Assembly (NCBI GenBank): GCA_963798655.1
Contig: CAWCUH010000011.1
Coordinates: 1-13,799 of the forward strand
Length of the DNA: 13,799 nt
Origin: CAVSMC01 sp963798655
GTDB taxonomy: Bacteria; Pseudomonadota; Gammaproteobacteria; Burkholderiales; Casimicrobiaceae
Direction: 5' to 3'
Shown here: positions 1 to 6,916 of the stretch, in pieces
Position numbering within the stretch: position 1 is the stretch's first letter
Layout: each line of letters opens with the position of its first letter
Made by a program: the position numbers and the translations under genes
The notes under the pieces: model-generated
The model's input: the letters and a program-made list of their open reading frames with translations, nothing else
Database searches by the model: none
Told to the model about the DNA's origin: nothing

Positions 1-724
1 GCGACGCGCGCACAGACGGCCGCCTCGTCCGGCGTGCCGGTGACCGCGACGCGATAGCCGATACGCGCGAGCTCGCGCGCGACATGCGCGAAGCGCTCGT
101 CCGGCCAGCGACGGCTCTTCAAACGCGCGCCCGGGTGAACGCAGACGAAGTCGCCCCGTGCGAGCGCATGGGCGCCGGCGAGCGCGCTCGCCGTCGCGTA
201 CTCCTCCGCCGTGATCGGGAATTCGAGCTCGCTGCCGCGGCGCGCGATGCGAAGGAAATCGATGAGCCGAAGGCAGCGCTCGACTTCGGTCCCGCTGTCG
301 GGCCACGGCGTGAAATGCTCGGGATCGGGACACGGACCGCCGCGCGGATGGAAGCCGACGGTCGTCGCGGCGTGGAGCATCATCACGATCGCGTTGGTGA
401 CCTCGCCGCTGCCGTGAAGCTGCACCGCGACGTCGAGGTTCGCCTGCCACGCCGAATACAGAAACGCCGGCCACGCATCCGCGTCCGGCTTGCGTTCCGG
501 CAACTGGCGATAGCCGGGAAACTCGACGAACGCGTCGACGAGATGACTGAACCGGCGCACGAACTGCGACGCCCACGGCAGTCCGATCAGCGTGATGACG
601 GCGGACGGATACGCGTGGCGCAGCGCGGAAGCGGGGGTACCGAGCACAGCAGGTCGCCCAGCTGCAGCGCACGAAACACGGCAATGCGCTTCGGCCGGCC
701 GCGCCGCACGTCGAGGTTCGGCAT
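1..724 (-). pseudogene. GT9 heptosyltransferase, partial at left edge, with apparent frameshift
   Basis: This is the last visible gene of the minus-strand operon. Its ATG at 724 overlaps the radical SAM stop by one base (TGATG). Family: GT9 transferases move a heptose from ADP-heptose (or a related donor) onto LPS core or another glycan at the inner face of the cytoplasmic membrane. Seen: the first frame gives the N-terminal GT9 signature (AVFRALQLGDLLCSVP) and then hits a stop near 587. From about 632 a frame shifted by -1 is open to the window edge and reads as normal GT9 sequence: ITLIGLPWASQF, VAVQLHGSGEVTN, then a sugar-nucleotide motif HPGARLKSRRWP near 90-130. The stretch between VP and AYP is one nucleotide short of the family spacing, so one base seems lost in or near the C5 run (G5 on the plus strand, 633-637). 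It could be a real inactivating indel or a sequencing error; the intact downstream frame suggests a recent event or an error. Confidence 0.8.
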
Positions 725-1764
725 CAGAACAGCCCCCGGTAGACGGCGCAGGAGCGGCATACGGCAGGAGGTCGGTCTGCGGCGACATCGGCACGAAATT
801 GCCGGTAGGCGTCGTTGTGCCACACGGCGGCAACGCCCGTCTCAAGCACGTTGCCGAAGCGTGCGCGATCCGGCGTGCCGACCATGCAGCACGGCATCGC
901 GTCGCCGCTGTAGCTCACGTACGCGCCTTGCCACGGCCAGTCGCAACGCGGCCCGGCATGCGGCCTTCGCTCGGCGCGCCGCAGCGGCGGCAGGCGCAGC
1001 GTGACGCCGAGCGCGCGCGCCTCGGCGCGCGCCTGCGCATACGCGGCCTCGACATCGGCGTCGTGCTTCGTCGTCAGATGCTCGGCGTCGATGAACAAGC
1101 GCATCGGCTTGTAGTGCTCGGGCAGCGACGTCTCCTCGAAGTCGTGGCACAGGTACTGGACGAACACGTCGTGCACGCCCTCGCTTGCGGCGAGTCGCAC
1201 CAGCGCCGGCAGCTCGCGCAGGTTCTGCCGCATCAGCACGCTGACGATTCGCACGTCGAGCGCGCTCGCCGCGACGGCGCGCGCTTCCATCACGCGGCGA
1301 AGATTGCGCAGCACCTTGTGAAAGCTCGCGCCGACGCGAATGCGCTCGTAGATCTCGGGCGTCGCGGCGTCGAGCGACACGTGCAGCTCGGCAAGGCCGC
1401 TGTCGACGCATTCGACCGCGCGACGCCGCGACAGCAGCGTCAGGTTCGAGTTGGTCGACACGCGAATGCCGCGCGCGGCCGCCCACGACACCATCGCGAA
1501 GAACTGCGGGTGCATCATCGGCTCGCCGAGCCCCTGAAGCTGCAGCCGCTCGAGCGCCGGAAAGCCCTCGACGATCCGCTTGAAGTCGTCGAGCGGCATG
1601 AACGCGTTCGCCCCGTACGGCGGACCGTCGCGGCGAAACTGGATCGCGCACATCGTGCAGCGCAGGTTGCACTGGCCGACCGGCTCGATCTGCAGGAACG
1701 TCGGCAGCCGCGGCGCATCCGACCAGCGCCCGGCGGCTTCGGCAACGCCTTGCTGCGCGCCCAT
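724..1764 (-). CDS. Radical SAM/SPASM domain enzyme
   Basis: A 346-aa cytoplasmic iron-sulfur enzyme expected to cleave S-adenosylmethionine and start radical chemistry; the substrate is unknown. The CX3CX2C motif that binds the 4Fe-4S cluster is C32, C36 and C39 (CNLRCTMC), followed by the GLGEP loop at 78-82. The C-terminal SPASM-like region has C274, C292, C293, C336 and C339, consistent with an auxiliary cluster. I chose the ATG at 1764. A GTG two codons upstream (1770) would overlap the GT2 stop as GTGA and is equally possible. The 3' end overlaps the next glycosyltransferase by one base. Its place between sugar genes suggests a radical modification of a sugar, such as epimerisation, dehydration or deoxygenation, but SPASM proteins also modify peptides. 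Family assignment is secure; function is inference from context only. Confidence 0.9.
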   Translation of the reverse strand: MGAQQGVAEAAGRWSDAPRLPTFLQIEPVGQCNLRCTMCAIQFRRDGPPYGANAFMPLDDFKRIVEGFPALERLQLQGLGEPMMHPQFFAMVSWAAARGIRVSTNSNLTLLSRRRAVECVDSGLAELHVSLDAATPEIYERIRVGASFHKVLRNLRRVMEARAVAASALDVRIVSVLMRQNLRELPALVRLAASEGVHDVFVQYLCHDFEETSLPEHYKPMRLFIDAEHLTTKHDADVEAAYAQARAEARALGVTLRLPPLRRAERRPHAGPRCDWPWQGAYVSYSGDAMPCCMVGTPDRARFGNVLETGVAAVWHNDAYRQFRADVAADRPPAVCRSCAVYRGLF

Positions 1765-1766
1765 CG

Positions 1767-2741
1767 TCACAGGAACAGCACGCGGTAGCGCCACGCGCCG
1801 CGCATGCGCCAGAACACCGAGACCGGCGGAATCAGCGCGGACGTCGCGATCATCTCGACGACGTGGCGCACGCTCTTCTGGCTCGGGCGCAGCCGTTTCC
1901 AGCAGAACATCGCCGTGACCGTCGCCCAGCCGATCGCCGCCGCCGCCACTCCCGGCGTGTAGCCGCGCCACGCCGAATAAAGCATCGCAATGAGCGCCAG
2001 CACCGCGACGTAGTAATGCCACGGCGGCTGCGGCCGGATCCAGCGCCGGTAGTCGCGCGGGTACTTCTTGTAGAGCAGTGCATCGAAAACAACGCGCTTC
2101 TGCTGCCTGAGGCTCACGCCCCACTTCGCCGGGCGGATCGGATGCACGACGACGGCGCGCGATGCGCAGCCGATGCGCGCGCCGCGCCGGCGCAGCTCGA
2201 ACTGCAGGTCGGCATCCTCGCGCCACGCCATGCGGTAGCGCTCGTCGAAGCCGCCGATCGCGCGCAGCATCGCCGTGCGCACGAAGCAGTTGGCGGTGAC
2301 GAAATCGGCATTGGCGAGCCCGGCGGCGTCGCGCTCGTAGTCGGTCGGGTCGCCGGGCAGCGGCACCAGGATGCGGCCCGCCGCGGCGTCGAGGCCGGCG
2401 AGCGCGGCGAGCCCTTCGCGCAGCCATCCGGGCGCCGGCCGCGTGTCGTCGTCGGTGAACGCGATCGCCGGCGCGCGCGCGCAGCGCCAGCCGCGATTGC
2501 GCGCCGCCGCCGGGCCGAGATTCTCCGACGAATGGATGTAATGGATCGCAAGACCCGGCCGCCGCCGCGCCGCGCGGGCGCTGACCGCGTGATTGGCGAC
2601 GCTCGCCGCGCGCGACGAGCCGTCGTCGACGACGAGGATCTCGAACTCCGACGTGTCGAGATCCTGGCGCAGCAGGTGATCGAGGCAGCATGCGAGCAGC
2701 TCGGGCCGCTCGTGCGTGGGCACGACGACGGAAACGCGCAT
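1767..2741 (-). CDS. GT2 family glycosyltransferase with C-terminal membrane segments
   Basis: A 324-aa inverting GT-A glycosyltransferase. It opens with the usual VSVVVPTHERPELL strand. VVDDGSS (D39, D40) fits the nucleotide-binding site, TDDDT at 96-100 is the DXD-type metal site, and WREDADLQ (E175, D176) fits the ED catalytic-base region. The C-terminal third has hydrophobic stretches at roughly 243-256, 263-279 and 297-310, so the protein probably sits on the cytoplasmic membrane and acts on a lipid-linked or membrane-bound acceptor. The ATG at 2741 shares one base with the carbamoyltransferase stop (TGATG), and a GGGGAG ribosome binding site lies about 8 nt upstream inside that gene. 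Sugar donor and linkage cannot be read from the sequence. Confidence 0.92.
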   Translation of the reverse strand: MRVSVVVPTHERPELLACCLDHLLRQDLDTSEFEILVVDDGSSRAASVANHAVSARAARRRPGLAIHYIHSSENLGPAAARNRGWRCARAPAIAFTDDDTRPAPGWLREGLAALAGLDAAAGRILVPLPGDPTDYERDAAGLANADFVTANCFVRTAMLRAIGGFDERYRMAWREDADLQFELRRRGARIGCASRAVVVHPIRPAKWGVSLRQQKRVVFDALLYKKYPRDYRRWIRPQPPWHYYVAVLALIAMLYSAWRGYTPGVAAAAIGWATVTAMFCWKRLRPSQKSVRHVVEMIATSALIPPVSVFWRMRGAWRYRVLFL

Positions 2742-4477
2742 CAGCGGACTCCCCTCTCCTTGTCGAGCAGGAACGATCCGATCGCGAGCACGTCGAGCGG
2801 CGTCGTGAAGAAGCACTCGAGCGCGTCGCGAGGCGTGCAGACGATCGGCTTTCCGCGCGTGTTGAACGACGTATTGATCAGCACCGGCACGCCGGTGCGC
2901 GAAGCGAACGCCTCGAGCACCGCGTGGTAGCGCGGGTTCTGGCGGCGATTGACGGTTTGCACGCGGGCCGTGCCGTCGACATGGCAGGCCGAAGGGATGC
3001 GATCGCGCTTGTCCGCCATGATGTCGAAGACGAAGAGCATGAACGGCGAGCGCGTGCATCCGGCGAACCATTCGCCGGCCGCCTCCTCGGTCACCACCGG
3101 TGCGACCGGGCGGAAATCCTCGCGATCCTTCAACTCGTTCAGCCGCCGCTGCATCGTGACCGAGATCGGCGATGCGAGGATCGATCGCGATCCGAGCGCG
3201 CGCGGTCCGAACTCCATCCGGCCCTGGTACCAGCCGACGATCCTGTCGTTCGCGAGCCGGTCGGCCACTTCGTCGACAAGCGACGCCGGCCGCGTGTACG
3301 TGGCGCGCGCCTCGCGCAACGCGCGCTCGATCGCCGCATCGTCGAACGCAGGTCCGAGATAAACGTCGTCCATGACGTACGCGCGCTCGCCCGATCCGTT
3401 CGCGCGGCACCGCTCGTCCGCGTCCACCCACAGCGCCGCGCCGAGCGCGGTGCCGGCATCGCCGGCAGCCGGCTGCACCCAGATGTCGTCGAACACCGCG
3501 GCGTCGCGCAAGCGCGCGTTCATCACGCAGTTGAGCGCGACGCCGCCCGCCATCACGAGCCGCGAGCAGCGCGTGCGCACGGCGAGCCACGACGCGATGC
3601 GCAGCGCGGTCTCCTCGAGCAGCTGCTGCGCCGACGACGCGAGGTTCAGGTGCGCCCTCGTCAACGGCTCGCCGCGACGGCGCGGCGGGCACCACGCGGC
3701 GAGCGGCATCGGGTCGATGCGGTAATCGCCCTCGCCGAGCCAGTGCACGTGCTCGCGCATCAGCTCGATCAGCGTCGGGCTGCCCATCGACGCGAGCGCC
3801 ATCACCTTGTACTCGTCGCAGGAGTGCAGGAAGCCGAGATGCGAGGTCACTTTCTCGTAGAACAGACCGAGCGAGCTCGGCAGCGGCACTTCGCTGATCT
3901 TGCGGTAGTTGCCGTCGCGCACGACGCCGTATTGCGTCGACGTGCGCTCGCCGCGGCCGTCGAGCGTGAGCACCGCCGCGTCCCCGGGCGGACCGGCGAG
4001 ATACGCGCTCGCCTGGTGGCACAGGTGGTGCTCGACGAAATGCCATCGATAGCGCCGCGCCTCCTCGCGCGACGTTCGGAAGCGCGCGTCGAGATGCAAC
4101 GGCGCACCGCTCACGAGCTGGCGCGGTGCATTGACGACGTACGACAGGAACAGCGGCTCCCACGGCGACGTGCCGTTCGCCGACGCCGCCGCGCTCGGCT
4201 CCTTCGGCAGAACCAGCGTCGGCTCCTTCCAGCCGTCGAGCAACGCCGGATCGTACGAGTACGCGACGTGATCGACGTCGTTCAGCTCGAGACCCTCGAC
4301 CGACAGGCAATAGTCGATCGCGTGGTGCGGCATCTCGTACGCGGCGAACGGCGTCGGCCGCTTGCCGTGCTTCACCTGCGTGAAGCGCTCTTCCTCGGCG
4401 GCGGCGACGACCACACCGTCGCGCACGAGGCACGCCGCCGAGTCGTGGTACGCCGCGTTGATGCCTAGTGTGTACAT
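2741..4477 (-). CDS. NodU/TobZ-type O-carbamoyltransferase
   Basis: A 578-aa enzyme of the NodU/CmcH/TobZ family, of normal length. These enzymes use carbamoyl phosphate and ATP to form carbamoyl-adenylate and pass the carbamoyl group to a sugar hydroxyl. The N-terminal Kae1-like domain begins MYTLGINAAYHDSAACL. The metal-binding histidine cluster is EHHLCHQASAYL (H150, H151, H154), followed by LDGRGE (172-177), DEYKVMALASMG and AGGVALNCVMN (310-320). The C-terminal YrdC-like domain has the signature GWYQGRMEFGPRALGSRSIL (415-434) and ends with INTSFNTRGKPIV. The ATG at 4477 lies 13 nt inside the preceding GT9 gene with no clear ribosome binding site, suggesting translational coupling. P. aeruginosa carries a 7-O-carbamoyl group on an LPS-core heptose, so carbamoylation of a heptose is an attractive role given the two GT9 genes here. 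Family is sure; acceptor is inferred. Confidence 0.95.
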   Translation of the reverse strand: MYTLGINAAYHDSAACLVRDGVVVAAAEEERFTQVKHGKRPTPFAAYEMPHHAIDYCLSVEGLELNDVDHVAYSYDPALLDGWKEPTLVLPKEPSAAASANGTSPWEPLFLSYVVNAPRQLVSGAPLHLDARFRTSREEARRYRWHFVEHHLCHQASAYLAGPPGDAAVLTLDGRGERTSTQYGVVRDGNYRKISEVPLPSSLGLFYEKVTSHLGFLHSCDEYKVMALASMGSPTLIELMREHVHWLGEGDYRIDPMPLAAWCPPRRRGEPLTRAHLNLASSAQQLLEETALRIASWLAVRTRCSRLVMAGGVALNCVMNARLRDAAVFDDIWVQPAAGDAGTALGAALWVDADERCRANGSGERAYVMDDVYLGPAFDDAAIERALREARATYTRPASLVDEVADRLANDRIVGWYQGRMEFGPRALGSRSILASPISVTMQRRLNELKDREDFRPVAPVVTEEAAGEWFAGCTRSPFMLFVFDIMADKRDRIPSACHVDGTARVQTVNRRQNPRYHAVLEAFASRTGVPVLINTSFNTRGKPIVCTPRDALECFFTTPLDVLAIGSFLLDKERGVR

Positions 4478-5595
4478 GTGATGCCGGTCGGTTCGGCGCG
4501 CGTACGCGGCCGCGACACCGCGCGCGTGTCGTCGCCGACGAACAATTCCTCGACCGCGCCGAGAATTTCGGAGGGCGACACGTCGGCGAGGCAGCGTTGG
4601 TGCCCTTGCGGACAGACGCTCTTCAGGCACCATCGGCACGGCACGTCGCGGCTCAACACACGATGCGCGACGCCCCACGGCGTGTGCTGCGGGTTGGTGA
4701 GCGCGTACAGGTCGACGACCGGCGTGCCGACGGCGGCGGCGAGATGCGCCGGTCCGGAGTTGTTGCAGATCGCGACGCTCGCGCGCTCGAGCAGCGCCGC
4801 GAGCTCGCGCCAGTCGAGCGCGCCACCGAGCGATGCCGCCGACGGCGCCGCTTCGCGCATCGCGATCAGCGCTTGCGCGTCGTCGTCGCCACCGGCGAGC
4901 GCGACTTGCCAGCGCGTGTCGCCGGCGAGCCTGCGCACCGTCTCGGCGAAGCGGCCCGCGGGATAGCGTCGCGACGGCGCCGTCGCGCCGGGATGCACGA
5001 CGAGCCAGCGCGCCTGCGGATCGAGCCGCGCTGCGCGCGCCTTGGCGAGCATCGACGCGCGCGCGGCGTCGCTCACTTCGTAGCACATCCGCAGGTCGCT
5101 CGCATGAGACCCGATCGCCGCGACGAGCTCAAGCTGACGGCGCACCTCGTGGCGCACGCCGTCGCGCGGATCGCGGTCGGGGTCGGGCAGCCAATCGGTC
5201 AGCAGCCCGTACGGATTCTCGCGGCAATACGCGACGCGGCGCGGAACACCGGCGAGCTGCGCCAGCATCGCCGCGGGCAGCGCGCTCTGCGTGTAGACGG
5301 TGAAGATGACGGCGCCATCGAAGCGGCGCTCGCGCAGCGCCGCGGCGAGGCGCGCGGTGTCCTCGCCACTCGCGGGCGTGCCGCTTTTGACCCACGGCGC
5401 GTCGAACGTGATCACGTCGTCGACGAATGGCAGGCCCTCGGCGACGACGGCGCCCGCGCGCGACGTGAGCAGCGTCATCCGCCGGGGCGCTGCGTGCTTC
5501 AGTGCGCGCAGCGCCGGTGTCGTCATCAGCAGGTCGCCCATGCCGTCGAGGCGCATCGCGAGCACCGAGCGCGCGTCGGTCCAGTCGCCCGCCAT
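4465..5595 (-). CDS. GT9 family heptosyltransferase
   Basis: A 376-aa GT-B glycosyltransferase of the ADP-heptose:LPS heptosyltransferase family. The N-terminal acceptor loop is RLDGMGDLLMTTPALRALK (15-33). The donor-binding motif is HPGATAPSRRYP (201-212), and NNSGPAHLAAAVGTPVV (278-294) is the GT9 C-terminal signature. A Cys-rich loop at C320, C323, C328 and C335 (ending CPQGHQRC) resembles that of many heptosyltransferases. The ATG at 5595 shares one base with the phosphatase stop (TGATG); its end overlaps the carbamoyltransferase by 13 nt. It probably transfers a heptose to a growing core or glycan on the cytoplasmic side of the inner membrane. The exact acceptor is unknown, so I give no waa symbol. 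A second GT9 lies at the left end of the same operon. Confidence 0.93.
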   Translation of the reverse strand: MAGDWTDARSVLAMRLDGMGDLLMTTPALRALKHAAPRRMTLLTSRAGAVVAEGLPFVDDVITFDAPWVKSGTPASGEDTARLAAALRERRFDGAVIFTVYTQSALPAAMLAQLAGVPRRVAYCRENPYGLLTDWLPDPDRDPRDGVRHEVRRQLELVAAIGSHASDLRMCYEVSDAARASMLAKARAARLDPQARWLVVHPGATAPSRRYPAGRFAETVRRLAGDTRWQVALAGGDDDAQALIAMREAAPSAASLGGALDWRELAALLERASVAICNNSGPAHLAAAVGTPVVDLYALTNPQHTPWGVAHRVLSRDVPCRWCLKSVCPQGHQRCLADVSPSEILGAVEELFVGDDTRAVSRPRTRAEPTGITCTH

Positions 5596-6200
5596 CAATG
5601 CACCGTCTGCGCGAGAACCGCCTCGAGCGCCTGTGCGTGCTCCTCGGCATCGAGGATCACGCGCACGGCGTCGTCGAACCGCTCGACGACGGCATCGGGC
5701 GTCCGATATTCGCCGCCGAGCCAGCACGTCTCGCTGCCGCGATCGACGAGGATCGATCGGCATCCGGCGCGGTGTCCGGCCTCGACGTCGTCGAGGATGT
5801 CGCCGATCATCCATGAGCGTGCGAGATCGACGCGATGCGCGCGCGCCGCGTCGAGGAGCAGCCCCGGCTCGGGCTTGCGGCAGTCGCAGCCGCCCTCGCC
5901 GCGCGTCTTCGGCTTGTGCGGACACCAGTAGAAGCCGTCGATCTCGACGCCGACCGCCTCGAACAGCTCGCGCATGCGCGCTTCGGCGCGCTCCAGTGCA
6001 TCGCGGCCGATGAGCCCGAGGGCGACGCCGGGCTGGTTCGACACGATGATCAGCCGATAGCCCGCGACGGCGAGCGCGACCGCGCCGAGCAGAACGCCGG
6101 GCAGCAGCGTGATGCGCGCAGGGTCGCAGTTGTACGGCACGTTGTCGATCAGCGTGCCGTCCTTGTCGAGGAACACGGCGGGGCGCGGCAGCTCGGTCAC
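5595..6200 (-). CDS. gmhB-like: HAD-IIIA phosphatase, GmhB-like (D-glycero-D-manno-heptose-1,7-bisphosphate 7-phosphatase)
   Basis: A 201-aa HAD-superfamily phosphatase. GmhB removes the 7-phosphate from heptose 1,7-bisphosphate before nucleotide activation. HAD motif I is FLDKDGTLI (D12 nucleophile, D14 acid/base), motif II is the serine in VSNQPG (S54), motif III is K109 in CRKPEPG, and motif IV is GDILDD (D134). The GmhB-type zinc loop CPH...CDC is present (C93, H95, C105, C107), which separates it from most other HAD proteins; related histidinol-phosphatase domains share the loop but the context favours heptose. The start is GTG at 6200, overlapping the SDR stop by 4 nt (GTGA). Its end is coupled to the GT9 gene. 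A housekeeping gmhB may exist elsewhere, so this may be a pathway-dedicated copy. Confidence 0.88.
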   Translation of the reverse strand: MTELPRPAVFLDKDGTLIDNVPYNCDPARITLLPGVLLGAVALAVAGYRLIIVSNQPGVALGLIGRDALERAEARMRELFEAVGVEIDGFYWCPHKPKTRGEGGCDCRKPEPGLLLDAARAHRVDLARSWMIGDILDDVEAGHRAGCRSILVDRGSETCWLGGEYRTPDAVVERFDDAVRVILDAEEHAQALEAVLAQTVH

Positions 6201-6913
6201 GGCCACGACGTCTCGGTGAGCGGAACGACGGTGAGCTCCGCGATCGCCGACTCGCGCGGTTGCGTCAGCGCGAAGCGAACGGTGCGAGCGACCGCGCGCG
6301 GGTCCTGCAGCCGGGCCGGATCGAGATCCGGAAACCGCTCGAGCAGGAACGGCGTGCGCATGCCGCCGGTGATGATCGCCGTCACGCGCACGCCGGCGGG
6401 CCGGAGCTCCGCATGCAGCGCCTGCGACAGCCCGAGCAGACCCCACTTGCTCGCGTGATATGCGGCGGCATTCGGCCAGCCGCGCTTCGCCGCCGTCGAC
6501 GTGATGTTGACGATGTCGCCGCCGCCCGCGCGTTGCATCGCCGCCAGCGCGAACTTCGCGAGCAGGAACGGACCGCGCAGGTTCGTGCGCATGATCGCGT
6601 CGAACTCCTCCACGGCGAGCGCGGCGATGTCCTTCGTCACGTCGATGCCCGCGTTGTTGACGATCGCATCGAGCCGGCCGCAGCGCGCTTCGGTCTCCTC
6701 GACGAAGCGCCGCACGTCGCGCTCGTCGCCGACGTCCCCCGTCAACGTCGTCGCGCGCGCCTCGCCTAAGGCTTTCCGAGTCTCGTGCACGCGCTCCGAG
6801 CGGTCGGCCATCGCCAGCGTCGCGCCCGCGTCCGCGAGCTCGCGGCAGATCGCCGCGCCCAATCCCTGCGCCGCGCCGGTCACCAGCACGACGCGCCCTT
6901 CGAGCTCGCCCAT
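6197..6913 (-). CDS. Classical short-chain dehydrogenase/reductase (SDR)
   Basis: A 238-aa classical SDR oxidoreductase. The Rossmann cofactor motif is TGAAQGLG (12-19). An aspartate at the end of strand beta-2 (D37, ADRS) suggests NAD(H) preference. NNAG is at 86-89, and the catalytic set N111, S139, Y152 and K156 (YHASK) is complete. The late segment TGGMRTPFL is typical of the family. It starts 3 nt after the GT4 stop and ends in a GTGA overlap with the GmhB-like phosphatase. Its length and motifs match the classical subfamily, not the extended SDRs that usually act on nucleotide sugars, so the substrate could be a free or phosphorylated sugar, or something unrelated. Placement in a heptose operon suggests a redox step on the sugar, but that is inference. 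Confidence 0.92.
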   Translation of the reverse strand: MGELEGRVVLVTGAAQGLGAAICRELADAGATLAMADRSERVHETRKALGEARATTLTGDVGDERDVRRFVEETEARCGRLDAIVNNAGIDVTKDIAALAVEEFDAIMRTNLRGPFLLAKFALAAMQRAGGGDIVNITSTAAKRGWPNAAAYHASKWGLLGLSQALHAELRPAGVRVTAIITGGMRTPFLLERFPDLDPARLQDPRAVARTVRFALTQPRESAIAELTVVPLTETSWP

Positions 6914-6916
6914 CGC

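Noticed and set aside
84..1004. Long plus-strand open frame opposite the left GT9 and radical SAM genes
   Set aside because: Arg/Ala-rich product without motifs. It mirrors real minus-strand genes in high-GC DNA.
592..1788. Plus-strand open frame of nearly 400 codons
   Set aside because: It is opposite the radical SAM gene, whose motifs are unambiguous; its own product is low-complexity R/A/H-rich.
2690..5931. Two long plus-strand frames (2690-4468 and 4468-5931)
   Set aside because: They are antisense shadows of the carbamoyltransferase, GT9 and phosphatase genes. No ribosome binding site or recognisable domain.
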